DNA from: Pseudomonas sp. Au-Pse12
Lineage (GTDB): Bacteria; Pseudomonadota; Gammaproteobacteria; Pseudomonadales; Pseudomonadaceae
Reading direction: 5' to 3'
Length of the DNA: 64,000 bases
Assembly: GCF_021341665.1 (NCBI RefSeq)
Contig: NZ_JAJTTH010000011.1
Location: 62,001-126,000 of the forward strand
The notes beneath the pieces were generated by a model, which was not told the origin of the DNA, did no database searches, and saw only the letters and a program-made list of their open reading frames with translations. The position numbers were made by a program, and so were the translations under genes. Below, piece after piece: positions 26,033 to 34,063 of the stretch (within the stretch, counting starts at the first letter, position 1; each line of letters starts with the position of its first letter).

Positions 26033-26617
26033 ATGTTGCAACGCCTGTTGTTCGGTTTGATCACTGTGACCAGCCTGTCGCTGGTGGGTTGTGCCCACAG
26101 CCCGCAACAACTCAGCCCGGAGCCCAAGCTCACGACTCAGCTGGCGCCTGTCGGCCACGGCCAGCCGGTGGTGGTGAAAGTGGTAGACGGACGTCCTTCG
26201 CCGACCCTGGGCACCCGCGGTGGCCTGTATCCGGAAACCAGCGCCATCACCGTGCAGAGCGCGCAGATCCTGCCCAAGCTGCAGGCCCAGGCTGAAGCTG
26301 CGGTCCGTCTGCTGGGCTTCACCCCGACGGCCGGTGGCGCTAACGTTCCGCAACTGACCGTGACCCTGGCCGAGCTCAAGTACCAGTCGCCTAAAGAAGG
26401 CCTGTACGTGACCGAAGCCACCATCGGCGCTACTTTCCGCTCCGACGTGCAGAACGCCAACCGCCGTTACAGCGGTCGTTATGGCGCCTCCCTGGATCAG
26501 CGTTTCGGCATGGCGCCGAACCAGGACACCAACACCAAGCTGGTGGGTGATGTACTGAGCGATGCCTTGACCCGCCTGTTCAAGGATCCGACCGTGGGCC
26601 AGATCCTCGGAGAGTAA
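26033..26617 (+). CDS. YajG-family lipoprotein
   Basis: A 194-residue lipoprotein: MLQRLLFGLITVTSLSLVGC, with lipobox LVGC making Cys20 the lipid anchor. The mature part carries VVKVVDGRPSPTLGTRGGLYP and TVTLAELKYQSPKEGLYVTEATIGATF, matching the YajG/PA4637-type family of unknown function. ATG at 26033 was chosen because GGAGA at 26021-26025 is 7 bases away, whereas the ATG at 26027 is too close. It is followed by a strong terminator and is probably a single-gene unit. Confidence 0.87.
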   Translation: MLQRLLFGLITVTSLSLVGCAHSPQQLSPEPKLTTQLAPVGHGQPVVVKVVDGRPSPTLGTRGGLYPETSAITVQSAQILPKLQAQAEAAVRLLGFTPTAGGANVPQLTVTLAELKYQSPKEGLYVTEATIGATFRSDVQNANRRYSGRYGASLDQRFGMAPNQDTNTKLVGDVLSDALTRLFKDPTVGQILGE

Positions 26618-26653
26618 TCCATTGCGCCAGGCCCGTGCCCTGGCCGCGTAACG

Positions 26654-26690
26654 AAAAAGCCCGGCTGCCCATCAGGCAGCCGGGCTTTTT
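26654..26690 (+). terminator. Rho-independent terminator after YajG-family gene
   Basis: AAAAAGCCCGGCTGCC (26654-26669) pairs with GGCAGCCGGGCTTTTT (26675-26690) around a 5-base loop. The T run on both strands allows it to serve the convergent small gene at 26703 as well. Confidence 0.9.
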
Positions 26691-26702
26691 GCTGGGCGCC
26701 GT

Positions 26703-26909
26703 TCAGGCCGCTTCGATGTAGAAATCCAGGATGCTGACGCCGGTCAGCAGGTCGGTTTCCGGCAGGTCCGCGTGGGGGTGACCGCCCAGGGCGCAGTACA
26801 CCAGCCAATGCCGGTCCTGAACGTTGAAGGCCAGGGCACCGACCAGCGCCTGCTGTTCTTCGCTGGGGGCAATCAGATAGAGGCGATCCTGGTTTTCGGC
26901 GTGCAGCAT
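26703..26909 (-). CDS. Small conserved hypothetical protein
   Basis: A 68-residue acidic protein, MLHAENQDRLYLIAPSEEQQ then ALVGALAFNVQDRHWLVYCALGG, ending VSILDFYIEAA. It starts 5 bases after an AGCTTG element; the ribosome-binding site is weak (GGAGCTTGTC before the ATG). The sequence looks like a real compact beta-rich protein, and similar small proteins occur at this location in pseudomonads. Function unknown. Confidence 0.68.
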   Translation of the reverse strand: MLHAENQDRLYLIAPSEEQQALVGALAFNVQDRHWLVYCALGGHPHADLPETDLLTGVSILDFYIEAA

Positions 26910-27095
26910 GACAAGCTCCGTGGGTTTCGAGGGGCGACAGACTGGCTTGTTTAGATGACGAAAAGATGACGCGTTAAATTAATCGGCCCCGGCCTCGTTA
27001 CTGGTCGGAAAGGCCCCCGCGATTCGACGGGGATTGAGTAGAATTCGCGCCGCGGGTGCTCTCGACGGCCCGAATACGGCTCTTCTTCGAGGTTC

Positions 27096-27386
27096 ATGAT
27101 GTCGCTGCAACTGATCTGGTCGATGTTCAACGCTCATCCCGCCAAACTGATCAATCTGCTCGCCCTGCTGTTCGCCTGCCCGGGCAGCTGGTTGCTGCAC
27201 GCCACCCGCCGCCGCGAGTTGCGGGCCCTGGCCAACCTGGCCGTGCAGAGTGAAGGCCGGGCCGTGGATCAGCCCCTGCTGATGCTGGACTCCGCGACCT
27301 TGCGCATCAATCGGTTTTTCTACCGCTTCGGCTTTGCCTGCTTGGGGCTGGCGTTGCTGGTGTCCTGGATCAGTACCCGGTTCTGA
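27096..27386 (+). CDS. Small inner-membrane protein
   Basis: A 96-residue protein with two hydrophobic helices: residues about 18-33 (LINLLALLFACPGSWLL) and 75-92 (FGFACLGLALLVSWIS), joined by a charged loop with HATRRRELRALANLAVQSEG. No domain recognised. Two successive ATGs (27096 and 27099) share the GAGG at 27089-27092; the second has the better spacing. A perfect palindrome follows and probably ends the transcript. Confidence 0.7.
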   Translation: MMSLQLIWSMFNAHPAKLINLLALLFACPGSWLLHATRRRELRALANLAVQSEGRAVDQPLLMLDSATLRINRFFYRFGFACLGLALLVSWISTRF

Positions 27387-27409
27387 TCAGCCTTCAGGCG
27401 ACAGATACG

Positions 27410-27435
27410 ACAACGGCGCCCGCGGGCGCCGTTGT
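27410..27435. terminator. GC-rich palindromic terminator
   Basis: Perfect 26-bp palindrome ACAACGGCGCCCG / CGGGCGCCGTTGT (27410-27435), between convergent genes ending at 27386 and 27453. It has no long T tract, so a role as intrinsic terminator is likely but not certain. Confidence 0.65.
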
Positions 27436-27452
27436 ACTTTGCGGCGCTGCGA

Positions 27453-28619
27453 TTACAGCGCCAGGCCAGCCTTGACCCGATACTGGTTGCGCACCGGGTT
27501 GGCGTATTGCAGTACCAGGTAAGGCCGGTGTTCCGCCGGGCAGGCTTCCAGCCGGCGCTGCCATTCCTGCTCGGCCTTGGCCAGTTCCTGGGCCGGGAAC
27601 ACCTCGGCGGCCGTTGGAACCTGCAACTGCGGGTCGGCATCGCTCCACTGGGCATAGGCCAGGTAGTGCACCGGGAACAGGCGGTAGCCGCCGAGGATCT
27701 GCCGGTCCATTTCCATGGCCAGTTGCTTGGTGTCCTCGAACGACTCGCTGATGGGCGCGGCGAAGTTCACGTGGACCCGGCCCTTATAGCCGGTAATGCC
27801 CTTGGCGATGCTGACGTCGTCCTCGCCCGGCGCCTTGGTATAGCTACCGGTCGTGGCGCGGATATACAGCTCGCGGGCCTTGGCCTGATCGCACGGGTCG
27901 TATTCGTAGCTGATCGACACCGGAGTCAGGTTCAGCGAGCGGATGACCTCGCCGAACGGCTCGTCCTTGCGGCTCATGTGGAACATCTTGAGGATCGCCG
28001 ACTCGGTGCGATCGTCGCCATCCTTGGCCCGGCCTTCGGCCTGGGCGATCCAGATCGACTGGCCGTCGTTGCGGATCGAATGGTTGATATAGGCCGACAG
28101 CAGTTGGTAGGCCGCGAGCTTTTCCCGGCGGCCGCTGATGGAGCGGTGCACGATGAAGCTCTTGTTCAGGCGCATCAGGTCGCTGACGAACGGCTTCTGC
28201 AGCAGGTTGTCGCCAATGGCGATGCGCGGTGTCGGCAACCCGGCGTGGTACACCGCGTAGTTGACGAACGCCGGGTCCATGACGATGTCGCGATGGTTGG
28301 CCAGGAATACGTAGGCAGTGCCTGACTTGAGCTGCTCGACGCCGGTGTAGGTCACGCCGTCGGTAGCCCGTTCGATAGTGTGGTCGACGTAGAACTCGAC
28401 CTTGTCCTGCAGCGTGGCCACCGAAGTGACCCCAGCGAACTCACGACGCAGGCGGTGAGCGATCAGGGGTTTGAGCAGCCAGCCGAAAGTATGGGCAAAA
28501 CGCGGGAAGCGAAAGTGGGTGAGGATATCTAGAAACGCCTTGTCGCTGAGCAGCCGGGCCAGCACCGCTGGTACTTCGCTGTCGTGGTAAGGTCGGATGG
28601 CATCGAATTCGCCCATCAT
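27453..28619 (-). CDS. PlsC-like 1-acyl-glycerol-3-phosphate acyltransferase family protein
   Basis: A 388-residue protein with the acyltransferase motif NHRD in VFLANHRDIVMDPAFVNYAVY (HxxxxD equivalent H-R-D spacing, about residue 107) and the downstream glycerophosphate-site-like AEGRAKDGDDRTES. It has a long C-terminal extension beyond the about 250 residues of PlsC. The start is the double ATG at 28619/28616. Similar large acyltransferases are widespread in pseudomonads, with lysophospholipid or glycerolipid acyl transfer as likely activity. It is a single gene after a palindrome. Confidence 0.8.
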   Translation of the reverse strand: MMGEFDAIRPYHDSEVPAVLARLLSDKAFLDILTHFRFPRFAHTFGWLLKPLIAHRLRREFAGVTSVATLQDKVEFYVDHTIERATDGVTYTGVEQLKSGTAYVFLANHRDIVMDPAFVNYAVYHAGLPTPRIAIGDNLLQKPFVSDLMRLNKSFIVHRSISGRREKLAAYQLLSAYINHSIRNDGQSIWIAQAEGRAKDGDDRTESAILKMFHMSRKDEPFGEVIRSLNLTPVSISYEYDPCDQAKARELYIRATTGSYTKAPGEDDVSIAKGITGYKGRVHVNFAAPISESFEDTKQLAMEMDRQILGGYRLFPVHYLAYAQWSDADPQLQVPTAAEVFPAQELAKAEQEWQRRLEACPAEHRPYLVLQYANPVRNQYRVKAGLAL

Positions 28620-28759
28620 GCTCTCTTGTTAGAAACGGCTAGGGTAAGAAAAGGTTCGGATCGAAAAAAAGCCGGGCACGGTCTGAAAATTCAGCTCAAA
28701 CAAAAAAAGCCCTGCAAATAGACCGGCGATTATACGCATAAGTCACTCTGGAGACGGCG

Positions 28760-28942
28760 ATGCTGGAAACCGACCATTATCAATGCCCTTACTGTGGCGA
28801 ACAGGCGGAAGCGGTTCTGGACCTGTCCGCTGGCGATCAGACCTATATAGAAGACTGCCCGGTGTGCTGCCGGCCCATTGTCTTCACCCTGCAAACCGAC
28901 GGTCGGGAATGGATGCTCGACGTGCACAGTGAAAACGACTGA
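28760..28942 (+). CDS. CPXCG-motif cysteine-rich protein
   Basis: A 60-residue protein with two cysteine pairs: CPYCG at residues 9-13 and DCPVCCRPI at about residues 33-41, the signature of the CPXCG-motif family (small zinc-ribbon proteins of unknown function). ATG at 28760 has GGAGACGG 6 bases upstream. It is 16 bp before the DUF2007 gene and this pair is conserved together in pseudomonads, so they likely form one operon. Confidence 0.83.
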   Translation: MLETDHYQCPYCGEQAEAVLDLSAGDQTYIEDCPVCCRPIVFTLQTDGREWMLDVHSEND

Positions 28943-28958
28943 GTGGGGAGTGTTCCTT

Positions 28959-29219
28959 ATGCTGCGCATCTACGAGCCGGAAAACCTGCTGGAAGGCGAG
29001 TTGCTCCAGTGCATGCTGGCCAGCGAGGGAATCGAGGCCCATCTGCAGGGGCGCGACCTGTTGGGCGGGGCAGGGGAGCTGCCGCTGTTCGGGTTGCTGG
29101 GGCTGTCGGTGGAAAACCACCAGGCGCAACAGGCGCGGGAGCTGATCGCTGCGTACAATGCCGCCCTGCCGTTGCCCTTTGAAGAACCGGACAGTTTTGC
29201 CGGGGTGCTGGTCTGTTAG
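28959..29219 (+). CDS. DUF2007 (putative signal transducing) protein
   Basis: An 86-residue protein: MLRIYEPENLLEGELLQCML then ASEGIEAHLQGRDLLGGAGELPLFG, a DUF2007 domain, with the LVENHQAQQARELIAAY-like helix (SVENHQAQQARELIAAY). DUF2007 is annotated as putative signal-transducing; its fold resembles nitrogen-regulatory PII and ferredoxin-like domains. ATG at 28959 gives the conserved start; an earlier in-frame ATG at 28878 overlaps the CPXCG gene. The two genes are separated by 16 bp. Confidence 0.82.
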   Translation: MLRIYEPENLLEGELLQCMLASEGIEAHLQGRDLLGGAGELPLFGLLGLSVENHQAQQARELIAAYNAALPLPFEEPDSFAGVLVC

Positions 29220-29254
29220 GCTGAGCGCCGATTTGCCGAGAGTTGTATTGCCCC

Positions 29255-29875
29255 ATGTGTGGACGTTATGCCCTGTTTCGCTGGAACCCCGCGTTTGCCG
29301 CCTTGCCGGGATTTCCCGTCGACCAGAAGGCGCAGTGGAATATCTCGCCCAATGATTCGGTGCTGATCCAGCGCGTGGAAAATGGCCAGCGCACCCTGGC
29401 CCGGGCCCGCTGGGGGCTGACGCCGCCGTGGCTCACCGACCTGTCGCGCACCCCCGCTCATGCCCGGGCGGAAACCCTGGCCGAGCAGCCGATGTTTCGC
29501 CAGGCCTTTCGCGAGCGGCGCTGCCTGCTGCCGGCCAATGGTTTCTACGAATGGCGCGGCGGTACTCGCAAGCGCCCCTACTGGCTGACGCCGGGTGAAG
29601 GTTCGTCGATCTTCTTTGCCGCCATCTGGGAAGCCTATCCGGTGCAGGAACAAGTCTGGCTGAGCACCGCGGTGGTGACCCAGGCCGCTTCCAACCTGCG
29701 TCGCCCGCTGATTCTCGATGCCGCCGGCCAGGAAGCCTGGCTGGATCCCGAGACGCCCTTGCATGCCCTGCAAGCCTTGCTGGCGAGCCCGCCGGCGGCC
29801 TTGCGCGAGCGGGTCCTGGCCAACCTGGTCAACGACCCCAAGCTCAATGGTCCCGAGTGCCTGACCCCCGCCTGA
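29255..29875 (+). CDS. YedK/HMCES-like SRAP-domain protein with altered catalytic residues
   Basis: A 206-residue SRAP-domain protein. Family members crosslink to abasic sites in single-stranded DNA through Cys2 and can release the link. Cys2 (MCGRYALF) and the conserved Glu99 (NGFYEW) are present. The usual Asn of NARVET is His69 here (AHARAETL), and the IHDRMP-type segment carrying the catalytic His is shortened: residues 141-155 read VTQAASNLRRPLIL, with no His. ATG at 29255 must be the start because Cys2 has to follow Met. Function is probably retained in part; see findings. Confidence 0.82.
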   Translation: MCGRYALFRWNPAFAALPGFPVDQKAQWNISPNDSVLIQRVENGQRTLARARWGLTPPWLTDLSRTPAHARAETLAEQPMFRQAFRERRCLLPANGFYEWRGGTRKRPYWLTPGEGSSIFFAAIWEAYPVQEQVWLSTAVVTQAASNLRRPLILDAAGQEAWLDPETPLHALQALLASPPAALRERVLANLVNDPKLNGPECLTPA

Positions 29876-29894
29876 CACACCGGCTCCGGCGGGG

Positions 29895-32036
29895 TTACAC
29901 CTTGAACTGATTGATCAGGCGCCGTTGCTGTTCCGCCAGCTTGGTCAGCCCGGCACTGGCCGCGCTGGACTCGTCGGCACCGCCCGCCACTTCATTGGCC
30001 ACCTGGCCGATATTGATCACGTTGCGGTTGATGTCCTCGGCCACCGCGCTCTGCTCCTCGGCGGCGCTGGCGATCTGGGTGTTCATGTCGTTGATCACCG
30101 ACACCGCCTGGGTGATGGTTTCCAGGGCCTCGGCAGCCTTGGCCGCATGTTCCACGCTCTGGTCGGTCTTGTGCTGGCTGTCTTCCATGACCCGTACCAC
30201 TTCCCGAGTACCCTGCTGCAGTTGCTGGATCATCGACTGGATTTCTTCGGTGGCCTGCTGGGTTTTCTGCGCCAGGTTGCGCACCTCGTCGGCAACCACT
30301 GCAAAACCACGGCCTTGCTCGCCGGCCCGGGCCGCCTCGATGGCTGCGTTGAGGGCCAGCAGATTGGTCTGCTCGGCAATCCCGCGAATGGCAATGAGGA
30401 TGGCGTTGATGTTTTCGCTGTCCTTGGCCAGGGTTTGCACCACGCCCACCGCGCGGCCGATTTCCTCGGCCAGGGCGCCAATGGCGCTGGAAGTGTCGCG
30501 CACGATCTGCATGCCCTGGCTCGCGGCCTGGTCGGCATGGCTCGCGGCTTGCGCGGCTTGGGTCGCATTGCGTGCGACGTCCTGGGCGGTGGCGGTCATT
30601 TCGTGGACTGCGGTGGCTACCTGATCGATTTCCACCATTTGCTTGTGCACGCCCTGGTTGGTGCGGATAGCGATGTCGGCGGTGTGTTCCGAAGAGTCGC
30701 TGACGCTCTGCACCGAGGTCACCACCTGGCTGATCATCGCCTGCAACTTGGCCAGGAAGGTATTGAAACCCTTGGCGATCGAGCCCAGTTCATCGGCGCG
30801 GTCGCTGGTCAGGCGCCGGGTCAGGTCACCTTCGCCCTGGGCGATATCGTCAAGCATCGCCACCATCTGCCGCAGCGGCCGGGCGATGCCATGGCCCACC
30901 AGCCAGATCACCAGTAGGCCGAGGCCGGCAATCAGCAGGCCGACCATGGCCATGCCGAAGGTGTCGGCCTGGCGCTGTTCGGCCAGGTCGCTTTGCAGTT
31001 TATTGAGGTCGGCCATCACCGCGCTCAGCGGCAGTTGCAGCATCAGGGTCCAGTGCGCGTCGGTCTGGCCGATGCCGAACGGCAGGTACAGCTTGATGTT
31101 GCCGTTGGCCTGGTCGACGTCATACGTCACTTCGCCACGCTTGAGGCTGGACAGCTTGGCGACCGCGTCGCTGGTGAGCACATCGCTGACTTTTTCGCCG
31201 AACTTGCTCGAGTCCTTGGTGTAGGCCACCAGGCGTCCATTGCCGCCAATCAGGGCCATTTCCCCGGCGCCGCCGTAGAGCTTCTGATTGGCGCCCAGCA
31301 GCATGTCCTGGATGAAGTTCACCGACAGGTCCGCACCGACGATGCCCTGAAACTTGCCGTTGAGCAGGATCGGTTGAATAAAGGAGGCCAGCATCACCAC
31401 CTTGTCACCGACCTTGTAGGGCGCGGGGTCGATGGCGCAGGGCTTGAGGCTGTCCTGGGAGCAGAGGTAGTACTCGCTGGTGCGCACGCCGGTGGAGAGC
31501 AGGGTGCGGTCGTTGACGTCGGCCAGTTTGTCCAGGCCCAGGCTGCCGTCTTCGTTGCGGAACCACCACGGCAGGAAGCGCCCGTTGGCGGCGTCGATAC
31601 CCACCACCGAAGTGCCCACGTAGGCGGCGTCGTTGTGATCGATCGCGCCAGGCTCCCAGCCGATGTAGGCGCCGAGGATCTTTGGATTCTGGGTGACGTT
31701 TTCCTTGATCAGCGCGATCAGTTGTTCGCGGCTCAAGCTCAGGCTGGCGTGGCCTTGCGAGTCTTGGCTGCCCATCAGCGCGTTGACCCGCACCAGGCCG
31801 CCGGCAATCAGCAGGGGCGCCTCCAGCTCCCGCTGGATCTGGCTGACCTGGGTCTGCGCCAGGCCGCTCAGGCGTTGCTCGATGACTTGCTCGAACTGAG
31901 CCTGGGTTCGCTCTTGCACCATTTGCTGGGTCCTGGCCCCGGAGAACAGGGCGTACAACACCAGGGCTGCAACCACACTGAGGACGATGGCACCGGCCAG
32001 CGCGGCCACGGAAAACTGGATCGACTTGAACTTCAT
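29895..32036 (-). CDS. Methyl-accepting chemotaxis protein with Cache ligand domain
   Basis: A 713-residue chemoreceptor. One membrane helix lies at about residues 9-29; a large periplasmic dCache domain (about 35-340) senses small ligands and shows NPKILGAYIGWEPGAIDHNDAAYVG and YLCSQDSLKPCAIDPAPY. A second helix is at about 350-375, then HAMP (about 375-430) and the signalling domain with the hairpin tip EAARAGEQGRGFAVVADEVR. The C-terminus ends LINQFKV with no pentapeptide tether. The ligand cannot be told. It is homologous in position to the PA4633 transducer and is divergent from the M48 gene. Confidence 0.92.
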   Translation of the reverse strand: MKFKSIQFSVAALAGAIVLSVVAALVLYALFSGARTQQMVQERTQAQFEQVIEQRLSGLAQTQVSQIQRELEAPLLIAGGLVRVNALMGSQDSQGHASLSLSREQLIALIKENVTQNPKILGAYIGWEPGAIDHNDAAYVGTSVVGIDAANGRFLPWWFRNEDGSLGLDKLADVNDRTLLSTGVRTSEYYLCSQDSLKPCAIDPAPYKVGDKVVMLASFIQPILLNGKFQGIVGADLSVNFIQDMLLGANQKLYGGAGEMALIGGNGRLVAYTKDSSKFGEKVSDVLTSDAVAKLSSLKRGEVTYDVDQANGNIKLYLPFGIGQTDAHWTLMLQLPLSAVMADLNKLQSDLAEQRQADTFGMAMVGLLIAGLGLLVIWLVGHGIARPLRQMVAMLDDIAQGEGDLTRRLTSDRADELGSIAKGFNTFLAKLQAMISQVVTSVQSVSDSSEHTADIAIRTNQGVHKQMVEIDQVATAVHEMTATAQDVARNATQAAQAASHADQAASQGMQIVRDTSSAIGALAEEIGRAVGVVQTLAKDSENINAILIAIRGIAEQTNLLALNAAIEAARAGEQGRGFAVVADEVRNLAQKTQQATEEIQSMIQQLQQGTREVVRVMEDSQHKTDQSVEHAAKAAEALETITQAVSVINDMNTQIASAAEEQSAVAEDINRNVINIGQVANEVAGGADESSAASAGLTKLAEQQRRLINQFKV

Positions 32037-32306
32037 AGAGGCTCCGGGCGCAGGAATTTAGGTCTGCCGAACTGTATCGGCCGCGGCAGCGCTGGCCATT
32101 AGCCTTACATGGAAAAATGACTGTTTCAGGGTGTTTTATGTCGCTATTGGCGAAGTGCGCCTGCCCATTGGCGGCGGCTAGCCGGCGCCAGCGATTTTAT
32201 TTCCGTTGGGCGGCATGTATCTGAAATCCGATCCGTTGCCGGTTTTACAGCTAGCGCGGATACATTTCCGCCCTTAGGATACGCGCCATGTTTTCAGGGA
32301 GGTTTC

Positions 32307-33128
32307 ATGATGAAGAAGTCGTTGGTTGTATGTGCATTGAGTGCCGCAGTACTGCTCAGCGGTTGTGAAACGGTCAACACCACCAACGGTGGCGTGGTCG
32401 GTGTGGATCGCAAGCAGTCGATGTTCAGCATGGTCTCCAGCGCTGAAGTCAACCAATCCTATGCCCAGTCCTATCAAGAGACCTTGGGTGAGGCCAGCAG
32501 CCAAGGCGTGCTGGACAAGACCAGTGCCAATGCCAAGCGCCTGCAGGTCATTGCCAACCGTCTGATCGCTCAGGCGCCAACTTTCCGCCCCGACTGCGCG
32601 CAGTGGAAGTGGGAGGTCAACCTGATCAAGAGCGATGAGCTCAACGCCAACTGCGGTCCTGGCGGCAAGATCATTTTCTACTCCGGCCTGATCGAAAAGC
32701 TGAAGCTGACCGACGATGAAATCGCTGCGGTCATGGGCCATGAGATTGCCCACGCCCTGCGCGAACACGGTCGTGAAGCGATGTCCAAGCAGTACGCAGT
32801 GGGTGCTGGCAAGCAGATCGCAACCCTGTTCGGTGTCTCGCAGGAAACCGTCGCCCTGGGCGACAACGGGGTGAGCCTACTGATGACCCTGCCCAACAGC
32901 CGTGAGAATGAAAACGAGGCGGACCTGATCGGTCTGGAGCTGGCCGCGCGTGCCGGCTACAACCCGAACGCAGCCATCAGCCTGTGGAACAAGATGGGCC
33001 AGGCTGCCGGTGGTTCCGCACCGCCCGAGTTCATGAGCACTCACCCGGCGTCCACCAGCCGAATCGCTTCCTTGCAGGCGGCGATTCCGAAGGTGATGCC
33101 GCTGTATGAGCAGGCCAAGAAGTCCTGA
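32307..33128 (+). CDS. M48-family metalloprotease lipoprotein
   Basis: A 273-residue lipoprotein: signal peptide with lipobox LLSGC (Cys20). The zinc-binding HEIAH motif is at residues 145-149 in AAVMGHEIAHALREHGREAM, with the third ligand in NENEADLIGLELAARAGY. This is the small M48/LoiP-like group, periplasmic quality-control peptidases attached to the outer membrane. A good GGGAGG precedes the ATG pair at 32307/32310. It is followed by a REP-like palindrome. Confidence 0.9.
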   Translation: MMKKSLVVCALSAAVLLSGCETVNTTNGGVVGVDRKQSMFSMVSSAEVNQSYAQSYQETLGEASSQGVLDKTSANAKRLQVIANRLIAQAPTFRPDCAQWKWEVNLIKSDELNANCGPGGKIIFYSGLIEKLKLTDDEIAAVMGHEIAHALREHGREAMSKQYAVGAGKQIATLFGVSQETVALGDNGVSLLMTLPNSRENENEADLIGLELAARAGYNPNAAISLWNKMGQAAGGSAPPEFMSTHPASTSRIASLQAAIPKVMPLYEQAKKS

Positions 33129-33155
33129 TCCATCGCTTCATTTTCGCTGACGCTT

Positions 33156-33206
33156 TCGCCGTCAAGCCGGCTCCTACAGGTTGTGTAGGAGCCGGCTTGA
33201 CGGCGA
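33156..33206. repeat. REP-like palindrome (second copy), convergent gap
   Basis: Arms 33156-33178 and 33184-33206 (23 bases each) around a 5-base loop, with the same GCCGGCTCCTAC core as the element at 19166-19217. It sits between the M48 peptidase gene and the convergent exporter gene, so it may also serve as a bidirectional terminator. Confidence 0.85.
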
Positions 33207-33212
33207 TTTCAT

Positions 33213-33800
33213 TTACAGCCAGCCACTGATCTGCATGGCCTTGTACACCGCCACCACGGCGAGGATGAAGAAGGCCGACGCGGCCAGGCGGCGAATCAGG
33301 GTCAGGGGCAGCTTGTCCGCTGCGAAGTTGCCCGCCAGGACCACCGGCACGTTGGCAATCAGCATGCCCAGGGTGGTGCCGATGATCACCAGCCACAGAT
33401 CCGGGTATTGCGCGGCCAGCATGACCGTGGCGACTTGGGTCTTGTCACCGATTTCCGCCAGGAAGAAGGCGATCAGGGTTGTCAGGAAGGGGCCGAACTT
33501 GCGTGCGGTGTTGGCTTCGTCATCGTCCATCTTGTCCGGGACCAGGGTCCACAATGCGGTGGCGGTGAAGCTGGCGGCAAGGATCCAGTGCAGGGTCGAA
33601 TCCGAGAAGAAGCTGCCGAACCAGGCGCCTACCGCACCGGCTGCCGCGTGGTTGGCCAGGGTCGCGGCAATGATGCCGGCGATGATCGGCCAGGGTTTGC
33701 GAAAGCGCGCGGCGAGAATCAGGGCAAGCAGTTGCGTCTTGTCGCCGATTTCGGCCAAGGCAACGATTGCGGTGGGAACGAGCAGGGAATCCAACATCAT
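33213..33800 (-). CDS. GDT1/UPF0016-family manganese exporter
   Basis: A 195-residue membrane protein with six to seven hydrophobic helices arranged as two copies of the family repeat; each carries the metal-site motif ExGDKTQ (residues 17-23 in LAEIGDKTQLLAL and 116-122 in LAEIGDKTQVATV). GDT1/TMEM165 proteins export Mn2+ (and in some cases Ca2+). The start is the ATG at 33800 or 33797, with AGGA upstream; the reading frame upstream to 33962 is non-coding leader. A yybP-ykoY riboswitch precedes it on the same strand, so synthesis should rise with Mn2+. Confidence 0.9.
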   Translation of the reverse strand: MMLDSLLVPTAIVALAEIGDKTQLLALILAARFRKPWPIIAGIIAATLANHAAAGAVGAWFGSFFSDSTLHWILAASFTATALWTLVPDKMDDDEANTARKFGPFLTTLIAFFLAEIGDKTQVATVMLAAQYPDLWLVIIGTTLGMLIANVPVVLAGNFAADKLPLTLIRRLAASAFFILAVVAVYKAMQISGWL

Positions 33801-33861
33801 CAGGGTTTTCCTAAGGGGCGGGTCGACACGGCTATGACACGTACAGCCTTCCCGCCCCGGG

Positions 33862-34018
33862 TAAGGTGTGCGTGTCATAGGTCTTGTCAAACCCTGCGGT
33901 CCGTCTGTGCGGACTCTTGGGTCGCATGCGCCATGGTCTGAGGACCAAGTATGTTGACGCATGCCGGACGAGCGTGGCGCTCGTGGGAGACTACTCCCCT
34001 AGGACGGAGCGGATTCTG
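33862..34018 (-). promoter_or_regulatory. yybP-ykoY manganese riboswitch
   Basis: Read on the minus strand, the leader carries the two conserved signatures of yybP-ykoY: GGGGAGTAG (complement of 33991-33999), followed by CGTCAACATA, and later GACCTATGACACGCACACC, separated by a variable helix that includes CCGCACAGACGGACCG. Members of this class bind Mn2+ and turn on exporters; here the next gene is a GDT1-type exporter. An upstream imperfect palindrome (about 34010-34031) may be the start of the leader or the end of rsmC transcription. Boundaries are approximate. Confidence 0.85.
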
Positions 34019-34063
34019 CCTAGGCAAAATCCATTCGGCAAGCCTTGATTGTGAAAAAAACGC

